From Gymnorhina tibicen (lineage: Eukaryota > Chordata > Aves > Passeriformes > Artamidae), in assembly GCA_013399875.1 (NCBI GenBank), contig VXAZ01000376.1, positions 283,197 through 347,196 of the forward strand: a stretch of DNA of 64,000 bases. Direction: 5' to 3'. This document shows positions 12,401-25,774 of this stretch, in pieces. The first letter of the stretch is position 1. Every line of letters begins with the position of its first letter. The notes below the pieces were generated by a model that made no database searches, was not told the DNA's origin, and saw only the letters and a list, made by a program, of their open reading frames with translations. The translations under genes and the position numbers were made by a program.

Positions 12401-12849
12401 GTGAAGTTGTGTCTTTCAATCCTAAAGCTCCAGAAGTTTTTTTTCAGATTGGCACATTACTAATATTCTTGAATTAGGAGTTTCACAGATTTGTTTTTCT
12501 CTGGGCAAAGCATCCAATACCTGTCAGTTGTTCATCTCTAACATCATCTATAATAGGTGCAAGATCAGACCAGATAACTTGCAACACATAAAATCAAAAA
12601 TTAGCCTGTGTTAGAAATGCAGCAAGAGCAAAACAAAGATCAAATCAATGCATATGAAGGGTGTCAAGGGCAGCAGATAAAAAGAATACACAAGTTTAAG
12701 GAATCCTTGAGCCATAGTAAATATTTCTTTAAAAGGAGTTTACCTATTCATTTTCTATTGGCTTACTTAAAGAGCAGCTAATGTTACACAAGTCTTCACT
12801 ATAATGAATTTCCAAAGCCATTTCAAGGACATGAAATACAAGTAAATAC
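6404..12849. other. Unannotated AT-rich stretch
   Basis: About 6.4 kb without a recognised repeat or convincing exon. A perfect 8-bp inverted repeat with a 2-bp loop (GTGCTTAC/GTAAGCAC) lies at 11320-11337. A 90-bp segment near 7430-7515 has an acceptor and an open frame, but its donor is weak and its phase disagrees with exon A, so it is not called. Confidence 0.45.
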
Positions 12850-12887
12850 CTTCTTGAATCTGATCCGTTTTTTCTGCCAGTAGACCC
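12850..12887 (-). CDS. Weak candidate exon (38 nt)
   Basis: On the minus strand 38 nt lie between a long T-rich acceptor (TTTTTTTTTGTCTAAAAAG) and a donor AAG|GTATTT. Entered in phase 0 it reads GSTGRKNGSDSR and leaves two bases, which fits the incoming phase of exon A at 4079-4111. Another frame is also open, so the phase match is weak support. The protein is unknown. Confidence 0.2.
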
Positions 12888-12970
12888 CTTTTTAGACAAA
12901 AAAAAAAGGTCAACGTTCATACAAATAACTTCTATTTCTTTAAAAAGTTCAACTGTGAGACAACAGTCAC

Positions 12971-13016
12971 CTGTCCTGCTGTACATTTGGTCACACTAAT
13001 GTCTTCCTCACACAAT
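12971..13016 (-). CDS. Weak candidate exon (46 nt)
   Basis: On the minus strand 46 nt lie between the acceptor GGGCTTTTCAG and the donor CAG|GTGACT. One frame is open (LCEEDISVTKCTAGQ), entering in phase 2 and leaving in phase 0, compatible with the 38-nt candidate 83 bp further on. An equally good plus-strand pair of splice sites overlaps this place (13050-13110), so neither strand is settled. Confidence 0.17.
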
Positions 13017-13838
13017 CTGAAAAGCCCTGACTTTTCTCTGATCTCAGTGCTCATATTATATACAGGCTGAAAAGCCTCACATGGGAGCCTGACCCTTGTT
13101 CACGGCCTCTAGGTAAGTAGCAACTGCCTTCACTCAGAATGTTTTAGCTGACTGACCTTCAAGCACATGCACATTTCAGTTCACTGGGGGGGAAATAGTT
13201 TTATTTGGATTTAATTTTTTTTCACAATTTAGTAATTGTTACTCTCCTAAATCCTCCAGATACGTGGATATTTCAGGCAGATCACTTACAGAGAATAAAA
13301 GAAATCAAAGAAGGCATCTTTTATTCTGAAAAAAATATTGGACTTTCGTCTAATTTTCCAAGAAGGAAGAGAGGCAAAATTGTCCAATTGTCACATAACA
13401 TTTGTTATTAGATGCAATTTTCTGTAATTATGGGGACCTCAAGTCTTGGGTGAGATTTGCTTTGAAAAAATGTTTAAGTTACAGATACTTTTACATTACT
13501 TTACAGATACTTTTTACCTAAAATCTAGCAAAGATTAATTTTTTACAGCTAGCATTCATTTGACTGTATCTATTTTCAAAAAATCAGGTTTCTCCACAGA
13601 AGTGCTGGAATAGCACTTAGATCTGCCAGTGTAATTGTGTATATTTTGTGTAAAGAGAAAAAAAATGTTTCACATTCTTGCCTGCAGGATGTGTGAAATC
13701 TACCACAATAGCTGTGTTACAGTGAGCCATACTTTACTTCTGGAAATAAGGATGACTGTAACAAGACGACTGTGAATTGTATAGTCTTGTTCATCATCCA
13801 AAATGCAAACGGTTACCACTATTATAGTGATAACACAT
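13017..13838. other. Unannotated spacer with a small local duplication
   Basis: A 14-bp word (TTACAGATACTTTT) occurs at 13479 and again at 13501, probably a local duplication. No gene or known repeat is recognised up to the LTR. Confidence 0.45.
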
Positions 13839-14392
13839 TGTCCTGGGCTGCAGTGTATTCTATTACCATGAGCTGTTGAGACCAGGTGCAGCAATGTTCC
13901 TTGCCTCCTCCCTCTGGACTATCTCCTGTTAATGGGCCCAACANNNNNNNNNNNNNNNNNNNNNNNNNNNNNNNNNNNNNNNNNNNNNNNNNNNNNNNNN
14001 NNNNNNNNNNNNNNNNNNNNNNNNNNNNNNNNNNNNNNNNNNNNNNNNNNNNNNNNNNNNNNNNNNNNNNNNNNNNNNNNNNNNNNNNNNNNNNNNNNNN
14101 NNNNNNNNNNNNNNNNNNNNNNNNNNNNNNNNNNNNNNNNNNNNNNNNNNNNNNNNNNNNNNNNNNNNNNNNNNNNNNNNNNNNNNNNNNNNNNNNNNNN
14201 NNNNNNNNNNNNNNNNNNNNNNNNNNNNNNNNNNNNNNNNNNNNNNNNNNNNNNNNNNNNNNNNNNNNNNNNNNNNNNNNNNNNNNNNNNNNNNTCAAAT
14301 TTGTAATAATTCGGAGGGAAGGGGGTTGCATTTTCCATTCCAAGGGGGGCTCCTGCATTCCTTAGCAGACACCTGTCTTTCAAACCAAGACA
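13839..14392. mobile_element. Solo LTR of a second endogenous-retrovirus family, containing an assembly gap
   Basis: The left edge begins TGTCCTGGGCTGCAG and the right edge ends TCTTTCAAACCAAGACA, so the termini form an imperfect inverted repeat (TGTCCTGG/CCAAGACA). Directly outside both edges lies the same pentanucleotide CACAT (13834-13838 and 14393-14397), a perfect target-site duplication that fixes the boundaries. The sequence beside the gap (CTCCCTCTGGACTATCTCC, GTTAATGGGCCCA, AATTCGGAGGGAAGGGGG) matches an LTR I recall as common in songbird genomes. Orientation is uncertain. The middle 351 bases are N, so the true length, and whether any internal proviral sequence lies in the gap, cannot be read. 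Open frames that cross the Ns are artefacts. Confidence 0.82.
13944..14294. other. Assembly gap (351 N)
   Basis: A run of N replaces the centre of the LTR at 13839-14392. The bases next to the right edge are G-rich. Confidence 1.
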
Positions 14393-17300
14393 CACATGCA
14401 TAAATACCTCCAAATGTAACACAGGAGTGTACAAGACTACTCAAGCTTTAGTAAATCTATAATCTCCAAACACAATTTTACCAGAGTCAACTTCAGTAAT
14501 GGATAATCAAATACCATATAAGGTTTTGTCCTAAAATATTTTTTCGTAGAAAGCACTTTAAAAAGGCTTAAATATTTTAAATGAAAATTTTAATCGTAAG
14601 GCTTTCTAAGGGATATTTATTTCAGTGTCTGGATCACAACTTTCCTTTATGCAATTTCTATTACTTCTCTATTGGAAAGATGAGACTTTACTTTTCACTT
14701 ATGCTTCAAACTGTTTTGCAATTAACTGAAATTCTCAAGAAATTCATAAAATGAAGCAGAAAGCCTTATTTTAAAATAGATACAAAAGCTAGGATCTTGA
14801 AATCAAACACATTAGGACTTTTTCAGAACATTAGTTGAATTCTAATGTAAGTAGAGTTTCGTTTTAGAACAAACCACTAAAAAAAATGAAGTTTCTCCTG
14901 AGGGTTTTGAGTTGGTTTTGGGTTAGATTTTTACTTTTTCAACAGTAGATGGCATTCCAAGCATCTCCTGCAGAAAGTGCTTTCACAGGTGCTTGTTCCG
15001 TCACCAGCTGCTAGTGAAATATGCAACCCTGGGCTCAGCTGCTAGCAGGTGAATTAAAAGAAAATTCATTTTAAAGATGTAATTAATTTTAAATGCACTG
15101 GTAATTACTTTGGACTTGGTATGTTACTTTGCCGATTAAATAGCAATTTTATAACATTATTATCTCTAAGGTATCCACCAGGTAAAAATCATATACACTA
15201 GAGCTTAAAAACTACACAGCAGACAGTAAGTTAGTATTTCTCAGACTGTGACATTTAATTGTGTAAAATGGACTCAGATTTCTTCCAGAGTGCAGGCAAT
15301 CCTAGAGAAGGATTACTTGCAAAGGATACAATAGGAACAGAAATAAAAAATGTCATTAATTTGTTCCTGTTCTCTTCAAAACCAGCCTTACAAAGAGTCC
15401 CTTTTTGAGCAGACTTGTGTCCTGCACCCTCCCTACACATGAAGCTCTGGATCACTATTGCACAATAAAGAGGGTGTTGGCATATATGTACTTCAGCTGT
15501 AAGGGTAGATTACTAAATGGCTTGAAAAATGCAAGTTCCCTACCAAAAAAGAAACACAATATAACTTCTGCTACAAAAACAAGATTAGAATCTAATAAAA
15601 CACTTGTAGATCACTTTGAATTCTCTATTCATATATTCTACAGAATTTATATCTGTTTATATCTGGAAGACACAGGAAGTTATTGTGATATAATCTTGTC
15701 TATCTGTGATGTAATGTCTCTGACCACATGAGATATTTGAGGTAAATACAACACCCAGTTTACACGCTACTGACAGAGAGCCCAAGTGGTTTTCTTGGAA
15801 AACAGATGTTGTCTGGTGATTCATTTGATGCATAGAAAAGTTAGAATAATAAATAGAATATTACTATAAACTGTCTGCATGACTAGTTATATTAGCACCG
15901 TTTAAAATAGTAGAAATGTTCTATTCCATTGGTTTTATATGCCTGAATCAATGTTCCCCTAAGAAAGAAAATATTCCAGTGTACCTTTTTTCAGAAAGGT
16001 TTGCTATTTCTGTCTACATTTCTCTTTTTATGAGTACTCTGTTGGGGTTTGCTTGCTATTTACACCTTTATTTTAAAGTGAACCAAAATTAGATAATACT
16101 TGGAACTCACCAAGTTTTTCTAGATTTTTTTCTGATGCTTTGTTTGTATGCCCTTGTCTTGTACTCTTTGCATGAGAAAGGCTCTCCTAGTTCAAAGACT
16201 TTATTTAAATTGATCATTTTTGTGCACATTTTTCCTTCTCATGTTGTACAGATGTATTTACAATAAGCAAGCAGAGTGATTCTTGAGCTGTATCATGGAT
16301 GCCAATTAAACTGGGGGGTTGTACTTGTTTCAGTGAGCAAGCTTTGGGCTCCAGAGATTAACGTAATCCAATGCTTTGAGTACAGCCAGATTTGAAATTA
16401 CTGACAATTTTGCATACGTTTCACTCTCTCTGCACTTAAAACATCCAAGTTTTAAGGTTTTAAAACTGATATTCAGAGAATACTACCTGTCTTTAAAAAA
16501 GGAACTACTTTAGCAAATGCCTTCTAAACAGAAAACAACCCATCTGGTCTAAGTAATGAAAGAAATAACACCTACAACAAAAAAGAAAAACTCCTACAGA
16601 ACACATTGGTGAAATTAATCTTTAAAAATTTTGGGGTTTTTAGCTCAGAATTAAAATTCTTTCAAATAGTTTCCATGTTATAAATCACACTCTAAGCAGA
16701 AGCTTGAAAGTTTTTAAGTGATCTGGTATAAAAATTAATTAAAATATTTTCTTTCAATCTAAGAGGTACGGGCCTATGATCAAAATATCTTGTCTTGGCT
16801 GAGAATGACAATAGTTTTAAAAGTTGGAGCTATATTAATCAGTAAACTATATTAATAATTTTGATTAATTTGCATTAAGTCCTTCCACATATGATCCTCT
16901 GTAATGGCCAGTGGCTGAATCTGAGACGTTTCCAGGTTGAAGGAGTTGTCGATTTACTCAGCCTATGAAAATCTTGCTGGTTTGGGTCCACTGGATTTGA
17001 TATTCCAGAGTACAATGCAGGTTGATGCATCAGGCTGTTCTAAATTTCAAGCCTGTGGTGACATCATGCATTTATTTTTGCTTTGGTTGTTAATTTCCTT
17101 CAGTGTCTTTTTACAGGTTATTCAAAAAATTGATTTCATAACCAGTGAAAAAAAACCTTGAATTTCTCTCCTCTGCCTGCATTGTATAATTAAGAATGAA
17201 ATGAGAATCTGATCTGCATAACTATTTCCATTTCTCATTGAAAACAAAACATCTATTCTCTAAACAGGCTCCAGGAAAGAATTCTGGATTCCAAAAATGT

Positions 17301-18028
17301 GAGATCACAATCAAATAAAAAATTGTACTATTTAGTTAATTCTGTGTTTATTTAAACTTCTTTAATTGAGTTTCATAGGGCAACTATTCAAACATTATTG
17401 TAACTATTCCTCTGAGCAAACTATCTAACCTCTGAGATCTCACATAAATTATAGTTTAAATCAATACAAGTTGTTGAAATTTTTATTTTCCTTCTTCTGG
17501 TTCAAAAAGTATATCCCAGTGGTTCCTGAAAGTAGTACGAACGTTTCTATAAAAATCAAAATTCTCTCCCAGAGTGATGAAAAAGTTTGATTGTGTGATC
17601 ACTTTTAACATAGATTTCTGAAATCAAATACAGTATCCCTGAAATCGTAACAGTTTTACAGTTTTCTGTCTGACTTTACTTTTTTCTATATTTTTACTAA
17701 GATTAACTTTCCTAGTCAGGCTGCAAAAAAATCTTCCAACAGTCAGACACAAACTCAAGTGTTGGTAGCTTCTAAACCTTTTCACTAAAACCTATGAAAA
17801 TTTTAAGTGTACAATTAAACATCGTAACTCTAATTAAGAATACAGTATTCTCTCAATAGTCAGCATTTTGATGTTGACCCAATACCTGACCTTCCTGAAA
17901 GAATGCAATGTCATTTGCGTGATATTATAAAGTAGAGTCTGAAATTTTCCCCTTTGTTTTCTGTTTCCTGGGAATAAATTTAGGAACTAATTAAGATCTC
18001 AGAACCCTCTCCCTGACATACATCTTAC
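14393..18028. other. Unannotated AT-rich stretch
   Basis: No repeat or gene is recognised. A 76-nt minus-strand open segment (16111-16186) has a strong donor (CTTG|GTGAGT) but a poor acceptor, and its phase does not fit the neighbouring candidate at 18029-18091, so it is not called. Confidence 0.45.
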
Positions 18029-18091
18029 CTGAAATGCTCATTACTCCTTTGTAAGAGTGATCAGTTTGGGATTCTCGAAACTTAGATTTGG
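18029..18091 (-). CDS. Weak candidate exon (63 nt)
   Basis: On the minus strand 63 nt lie between an acceptor ending ACCTTTAACCTATTATAG, preceded by a pyrimidine-rich TTCCCCCTGCTG, and a donor TCAG|GTAAGAT. One frame is fully open (KSKFRESQTDHSYKGVMSIS), entering and leaving in phase 1. Symmetric phase and good sites are suggestive, but there is no phase-compatible neighbour I trust and I do not recognise the peptide. Confidence 0.25.
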
Positions 18092-21000
18092 CTATAATAG
18101 GTTAAAGGTATTTGCAGCAGGGGGAAGGCAGGGATAGAAAAAATAAACTTCAGATCTCACATTCCTCCTTCAGCAGAACTAAACCTGTAGTAGAGGCATT
18201 AACAGAATGCTACCTGTAGAAATACTTACTTTCTGAGCATCGTTCTTCATAAACATATGTTATTCAAACTCTTACCTGAACAGAAGTTCTAAATGTTTAA
18301 TAATGAAATGCTGCATGGCAGCTTTGGATGATCATTTAACTCCTAAGTCTTTATTGTAATGCAGACACTCATTGTTCTCATTCCTAGCTAATTACAAGCA
18401 TTCATTCATGTCTGTTTGCAATTAGAGTACATTTTAAATGAACAGAACTGCCATTCATGAAGATGCTAAATATAAATGAAAATCAGTAAACACAAAGTGA
18501 CATCAAAACCAGCTCAGACAATAGTCATATGATTTAAAATGTAGCACATGCTAAACATCCTTGAAAAACTCATTAGTTAACAGGTTCTGCAGAGCTACTA
18601 CACCAGTATCAATTTCCAATTGGGATTATGAAATTAAATTTTGTAAATTCAGTATTTTCTTATACCTATACTAGTAGTATAAATGAGAAGTAAAGGCAAT
18701 CTACAGAAAACAAGTTTAAAAGTGATTCTCAGGTTCATAAATTAGTGAATTTCTATGCTTCTGTTTTGTAACAAAAATACTCACCCCTTTCTTCTGAGGA
18801 AAGAGGTGCATGCATTTTTGTTTAAAGAGACAGTGAGAAAGAAAAAATTTACTTCTTAGATGAAAAACCTACCCAAATCAACACAAGGAGTAGACTTTTC
18901 AAAATTGCAGAAATTAATGATGCAAGGATGAGATTACTATGTTTCAGAATGGTTATTCTCATTAGTCATTGTCTACCCCAAGCACAAGCTCAACACACTA
19001 ATTTGTGTGAGAGGCAAATGAGAAAACAGTACATTAAATAGTTTAATGTCTAATAAAACTCAGACCTTCTATTTTCTATCTTCTCTGAATCTCCCAAACT
19101 GCAAGTTAAGCTCAATACTTCTTGTCCCATCATCTGCTCGAGGCATGAAAAACAGCAGTTTTTCATTTCTTTGAAAAATTTGAAGTTCCCCTAAGTCTTC
19201 TGTCCTAAAGCTTATCAAAAGTGTTTAGCCTCGTCTCAAAGCATGTTTTCTAGAGATCTCACCTGGACTACTGTCAACTTATCCACTGCTTTTTGAACTG
19301 TAGTTTTGAAAACTAGACTTATTCCAGCTGAGCATTTAGTGGTGCTCATTATTGCCTCACAGGTCTGTAGGACATTGTAATGTTTATGCAACATATGATA
19401 GCAAGTATCCTTTCCATAGCCACATGTAGAATTAAACTTCATTTTCAGCATAAGAGGCAGTTTAGAGCCTAGACACTGCACTTGGGAATTGATACATAGT
19501 CAGCAGCTAACTTTGATTTAAATATATGATTATATGTCAGCACAGGACTTACTGAATAATATCCTTGTTGAATATCATTCAGTAATTTTAGATCAAATCT
19601 CTAGTTTCTCAAAATCATTTATAAATTTTCTAACATGCACTCTATTCCATCATTCCGAACATTAATGGATGTGCTTGACAACTTCAGCAAAGTTTCATTT
19701 GGTAAATCTTTGTTTAGACAGAAAACCATCCATAGATACTAAGTAAAACTTTCTGATTCATTACTCATGGGTACGTATTACTATTCTACAATTCTACAAA
19801 ACTACAGAGTTGTTTTCTCTGTATCACCTGCCCAGGACTGCTTAGGAATATGTTTTTCAAGATGATACTAAAGCCTTCTTCAAGATATGTTTTCTACAAC
19901 CACTTCTCTGTCTACAGAAGCTGAGATCTGTTGCAAAGTTAAATTGGATTTTTCTGGCATGATTTTTTCAAATCCACACTGACTACTATTCATTTATTTT
20001 TTTATCTTCTAGATGCTTACAAGAACTTTGCTTATTTCTTCCACTGTTTTTCTTGGAATTTCAGTAGGTTGATTCACTGCTAATACTCTGGCTCTTCTTC
20101 CACTCACACCACCCCAATTTTCTAAACGGGGATTCTGTTCTTGCTGTTTTCTAATCTTATATAAGAGCATATCCAGAAAAGAGATTCCATCAGTTTTTTT
20201 GAACTCTCAGAATAGCTTACAATAAAATCCATAAGACCACAATAATCAATAATTTGGTATTTCTTTGTGACTTACAAATACATTTAAAGTCACAATTTTA
20301 GAGACAATCTTAGCATCTCATTAAAGTACTGCTTCAGCCAATAGAAAACTATTTTCTAAAGCCCTGTCTATTCAGATCACTTGGTCTGAATAAAAACATT
20401 AGTAGGAAGTGTGATCTTGACCTTCTAGAACAAAACAAAGTATAAAATATCTGCAGCCACTTTTGAAATTTAAAAGGTGATTTAAAAGGTCTTGTGCAGG
20501 TACTAAATGCTCTCTCTGAAAACAGTCATATTAACCAATGAATGAAAATTAAAACTGATTAATACCTTTGGGCAACAAAGGAAAGCAAAATGGTTTCATA
20601 CTATTACAGATGATCCCTACTCACCAAAGACAGAGAGGCTCATCTGTCATAACCTTGTGAGGCCTTTCTGTGGCACTGCTTGCCTGTATCAAACATTCCA
20701 GATTTTCTTTAACTTATCTAGTGTATTCCCTCAAGATCTCAGTATTCATAGTCACAGTTGAACTCTTATTTGAAAAACCAGCCCTGATGGAGAATAGAAA
20801 ATGCAGAGATACAGATGTGCTTGTCACAGGTGCAGAAACAACACTTTTTGAAACTGATAGTCTCAATTTTTTCATATAGTTAATAATACAATTCTATTTC
20901 CATTTAAAAGAAACATCAGCTCTAAGAAGGATATAGGCAGCTAAGCTGAATGCCAAAATTCATGAACAGTGTACACAATTTAAAAATTTAATTAAACCTT

Positions 21001-24000
21001 TCTTTCCAAATCATGTACAGCAAAACAGGTGTGAAAAGTGACCAACAACATTAAAGAGTTCAGAAAAGATGGGCAAGAGTGACTGAGAATTGTGAAAATG
21101 TGAGACCTGAGTACAGGATTTTTTAACCTTATTGGAAAAGTGATAAAAACATTGTTTTGATTTCAATCTTATCAATTTTTATATACACATGAGACACAGG
21201 CACTTTAACAGGCATTTTGACTGCGAAGTTGGTTCATATTGTTCTTGGCACTATAGCCCCTTGATCATTCAAAGTGTGCACATAAGAGTTTGTAGCCAGG
21301 GCCATTATGACTGAACCAAGCTGTCATCTTGATTCAGAAAAAGCAGCTATGGATGAGAAGATAATACAGGTTGGTCTGCATGGTGAACACAAGTACCAGC
21401 TGGCTTGGAAGCCTGGAATTGTTTCCTAACAGAATAGGATTGATAAAAACTGAAATATCTATTCTCAAGGAAGAGACATTTGGAAGAAAGAGGGGGGGGA
21501 GATTAGAACAAAAATGCAAATTTTGAAAGTTGAGGTTTTGTAAATATTGAAACATTTTACAATAGTAGCGAAACTTAAGTCAATATTGGATGTGTTTCGA
21601 AATATGTTCTATTTCAATCTCATGTTCTTGAGCTTGAGGCAATTGCTCAAAGAGATTGATCACATATGTGATGCAATCAGATCTTAATGGTCCCTCATCT
21701 GACTTTAAAATCTGCTTAAACACTCTTCCCTTCTCTTACTATGAACTCAGAAATTTTCCTCAGTGTGAATTCAAATATGCAGCCTTTTTCAATTGATCAC
21801 ACCCTCTCATATAAGTCACCATCTATGTCCTAATGATAAATTAACAGCCATCTAACTGAAAAGTGAGAATAATGAACTTCATGTGAGTACTTTTCACAGT
21901 TACTTAAACACTTTAAGGATAAATGACAACATGCATTGAAAAAAAAATAAAGGTTGCATTCCATGCATGAGGCATATTTTATGTTAATACAGTACCACCA
22001 CCACAAAATTTAAAGCTATTTCAAATGTATACTAGATAGATATTTTTAAATTACAATTAGTAACATTATGTAAAACTATACTGGGGAGGGGTTTTGTGTC
22101 CATTTTGCTCATGAAGTATCAAACAAATCTCTGTAGTTGGTGTAGCTAAAAATATACAAGTCAGTTTCTAGTTTGTCTAAAATTGTTTCAATATCTCTAG
22201 TAATATCTGTAATACAAGCAATGCCTCTCCCAAATAAATGCAATATTCTCTCACTAATTGCATTGACTAAAAACAGTAGCATTGTGCAAAAGAAAGGGCT
22301 ATGTTTAATAAGACTATAAAAGTACAAAATTATGAATTTCAGAAGGAGAAATTAGCAAATTCTTCCAACTTATGAGAAAAGGGACCTTTTTACTTTCTGG
22401 AGAACTTGTATACAGTGGCTTATGTTGCAGCTCAAGGAAGAAACCATACCTGGTTAGCACACTACTTAGACAATAGAAGTATGGAAGCAACCTGATTTCT
22501 GCAAAAAACACAAGAACTCTAGACTGACCTATAAAAAGCACATAAAATTACTACCTCATTAATTACACATAATGTTTCTCACTGCTAATACAATAACACT
22601 GCAGAATAACACTGATTTGCAAAATGTTCTTAGAACAGAAAACAGTGCTGGAAGTACTCTGTCATCTTCCACAGTTCTCAGAAGGAAATAGCAAGCTCTT
22701 TTGATTTCAATAGAAAGACATTCTATAAATAAAATGTATTTATATCTTTGCAAATAAGCAGAAGAGTTGCACTGATCATGGCTTTAGAAATCTTGCCTAA
22801 TTTTTCTAAGATGCTTCAAAGCCCAGCTTAGCATCTGGATGTGCTGATTTTTATCACTTTTATAGCAATAACAGGGTTTCTCTACTTAAACAAGATCTCC
22901 TCAGGAATGAAGAACAGCTGGTGCAAGCTGAACAAGAAGTGAACGGGCTCAAGAGACCACTTTTTGTATCTCTATTTCATTGGACATAGATATTTTCAAA
23001 CTGTTATATCAAATATTTAAGAATTCTTTTAGAATTCCTCCTGACACTGGTTTACCATACAGCACCTACAGCAATTTTCTCCTCTCCTAGTTTGCTAGGA
23101 GATTCAATTTCCTCTTTAAGGGTGCCAGTATTTATCAGCTGCCATTATCATTACCTTACCGCACCACAGTAAGACAGAACTCATCAGCAAAAAGCCATCA
23201 GCCATTATCATGTTCCCATCTACATTTTTCCACCGTAAGTACTGTAGCCTAGTTTTTCTAGTAGCTCTGCACTGATTTTTAACAGTGAGAGAGAGCATGG
23301 AGTGGGACAATTCAATTCTTATGTTCAAAATGCTCAGCATCTTGTGTCCAACCTGTCCAAGATAAAGATCATGGTCAGCAATTTCCCTCCTCAGACATAA
23401 TAAGGGTTTTAGTCTACATGATAGGAGACAGAACTTTCCTACAACAATCATCCACTCCTAAACCATGCTGTCTTTTTTTGTAGGTGCAAAGTGCACTGAT
23501 CTCACCTCTTCTAATATGAACACAAAGAAATATACATATTTTTAAAAAAAACCTCCATGTTATAACAAACCCCACTAACTGCACATGAAGTTCCTCCCCC
23601 AGGGAGAGAATGTGAGAGTACAAACCAAATGTAACAGATGTTAGTCATATCATTTAATGCATGACTGAAAGACTAAAGATACTATGTCGATGACATAAGA
23701 ACCTCTGCAGAAAAAAATGGGATTAGCACTTCAATATCTATTGTTAAAATGAGAGAACAGAATAAAATAAAAACAAAGCCAAATCTGTTTTTCACATATA
23801 ATTAAATTGAAAACTATAGAATGACCAACAAAGGCACATCAGAACTTCTAATTTGCTATAAAGCCTGTCAAAACCCCAGAAGCCTATAATTCAAAACAAA
23901 CATTAAATTAGCTGCAGATGACCACACCAAAACACCATGGTCAAACTTACTGACACTAATAATACCCTTTGTGATATATTTTGTTGCTCCCATGTAGGGT

Positions 24001-25774
24001 TTCAGGATGTAAATGGGGAAACTTCATCATAAACATTACCTAAATTAGTTATTGAAACCACAAGTGAATGTCAAAATTCCTATAATTATTGTATAATTAA
24101 TTACAGATACTATTACAGCATGTCAAAAAACAGGGAATTTTTTTCTGTACATCACTAACAGTAGCTTTGAAAAAGCTATAATTTAAAAAAAATTAAAAGC
24201 TATGTCTAAAAACCCTGTATAATAATTGTATTTGTAATGGCAGTTACTTAAAAATCTCAGAGCTCAACATAAACACCCACTAAAAGAACACATAAATTTT
24301 AAATGTCTTTAAATATAATTATTTAAATTAAATATTAAAATACTAATTCTATTTTTTTAAATATTAATTTAAAATATTTTTTAAATGCTAGCTATTTTCC
24401 TAAATATTAGTTGAAGTTAACAGAATTATTAAAGCAGGTGGTCAACTAGCAATTAAAAAAAATATATATGATGTCAAACATACCTGCAGAATAGCCACTG
24501 TAGTCTTTCCTGTTATGAAACTTCAAGTAGACAGGAAATGTAAGCTATTTTCTATAAAATGGAGCAGAACAGCAGCATCTGTGATGACACTGTTATAATT
24601 AATGTATTTTATCTTAAATTGTCATTTCCATGATAACTCTACAAAAATATATTCTGGTTGGAATGTCAATGACTACTTAAAATTGATATAGCTCTTTAAA
24701 TACAAATCAATTGTGGATACTGCAAGTCCTTTCTAAAACAAACAAAACACAAATTCTTTATCATTCATTCACCAGGAAATAAGGGCAAATTCCCTATAAT
24801 CATTCCTGGAAGGAACTCTATCCCAGGATTCCTAGTCTTGTATACAATTGATAGCTGAGAGCTTTTAAGCAGAGAAAAAAATCTTACTGCAAGAGCCTTA
24901 GACTTTCCAGGTTTCTCATTTAAAAATAACAGCATTATCTTATACGTGTCTGATATTTTTTACTCCATCAGGGATATATCCATATGCTGTGGCCATAATA
25001 TAGACACAGATATCAGGCAAGCAAATACACAAGTCTTACACAAGGCGAGGCTAAATCAACCTTCAAGAAACAGAGTTACAGTTCCAACAAAAAATATTAT
25101 TTCTCTGCATAAGGATATAAGGACACCACAGGCAACTCCTTTCCTCCATTTTTAAGTCCACAGATACAGCAAAAGACTGCAAATATTTAGGAACATCCCT
25201 AAATTCTCACAAGTGTCTGAACAGAGAAGGACGAATAGCAGGATTTAGCAACTACTGTGCTGTACTCTTATGAGGCCTAAAAAGTACCCCAAGAAAACGA
25301 AATTATGCACTAAGTACAAATAAGGAAGTTAAATATCCTCAAAACATAATGCAGACACCCAAAAATCTGACAAGTGAACTTTATAGATCTAGCCAACAGA
25401 GAGACAAGAACACTACTCTTCCAAATTTCAGTCTTTTCCATGAATTGAGTACCTGATCGAAGCTTCTCTACACCTATGAAATTTTGAATTATGTGCAATA
25501 GTACCACGAATTGTCTTTATACAGAATATTCTTGTAGAAGTCAATATTTAACTGAACAAATTCATCCATTTTATAAATACAGTATTGATCCTTTGGCTAA
25601 TAGCTTGTCTGGCCAGAAATCAAAGTAAGGGGATAGGAATCCAGATTGTTTTGCACTCTCAGATGAAGTCTGTACTTGCAGGACTACAGAGCTTACTTTC
25701 CTGTCAGCCTCTGCATTGTCTGCATAATATCATAGGTCCAACACCTGGGAGAATGAATGTCCTATCAGACATTC
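18092..25774. other. Unannotated AT-rich stretch
   Basis: About 7.7 kb without a recognised repeat. It includes an extremely AT-rich block with near-palindromic TTTAAATAT words at about 24160-24470. Several minus-strand open segments with one good splice site were seen (19257-19358, 23155-23266, near 24484-24544), but none forms a phase-consistent series and none is called. Confidence 0.45.

Noticed and set aside
13822..14434. Open frames of 124-178 codons on both strands
   Set aside because: They run through the 351-N gap and have no real sequence in the middle.
16111..16186. Minus-strand open segment with a strong donor
   Set aside because: The acceptor is poor and the incoming phase does not match the candidate at 18029-18091.
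23155..23266. Minus-strand open segment with good splice-like ends
   Set aside because: No recognisable protein and no trusted phase-compatible neighbour; open frames this size are frequent here by chance.
24484..24544. Minus-strand open segment (KFHNRKDYSGYSA)
   Set aside because: It needs an unusual second acceptor, and its phase conflicts with the next segment at 23155-23266.
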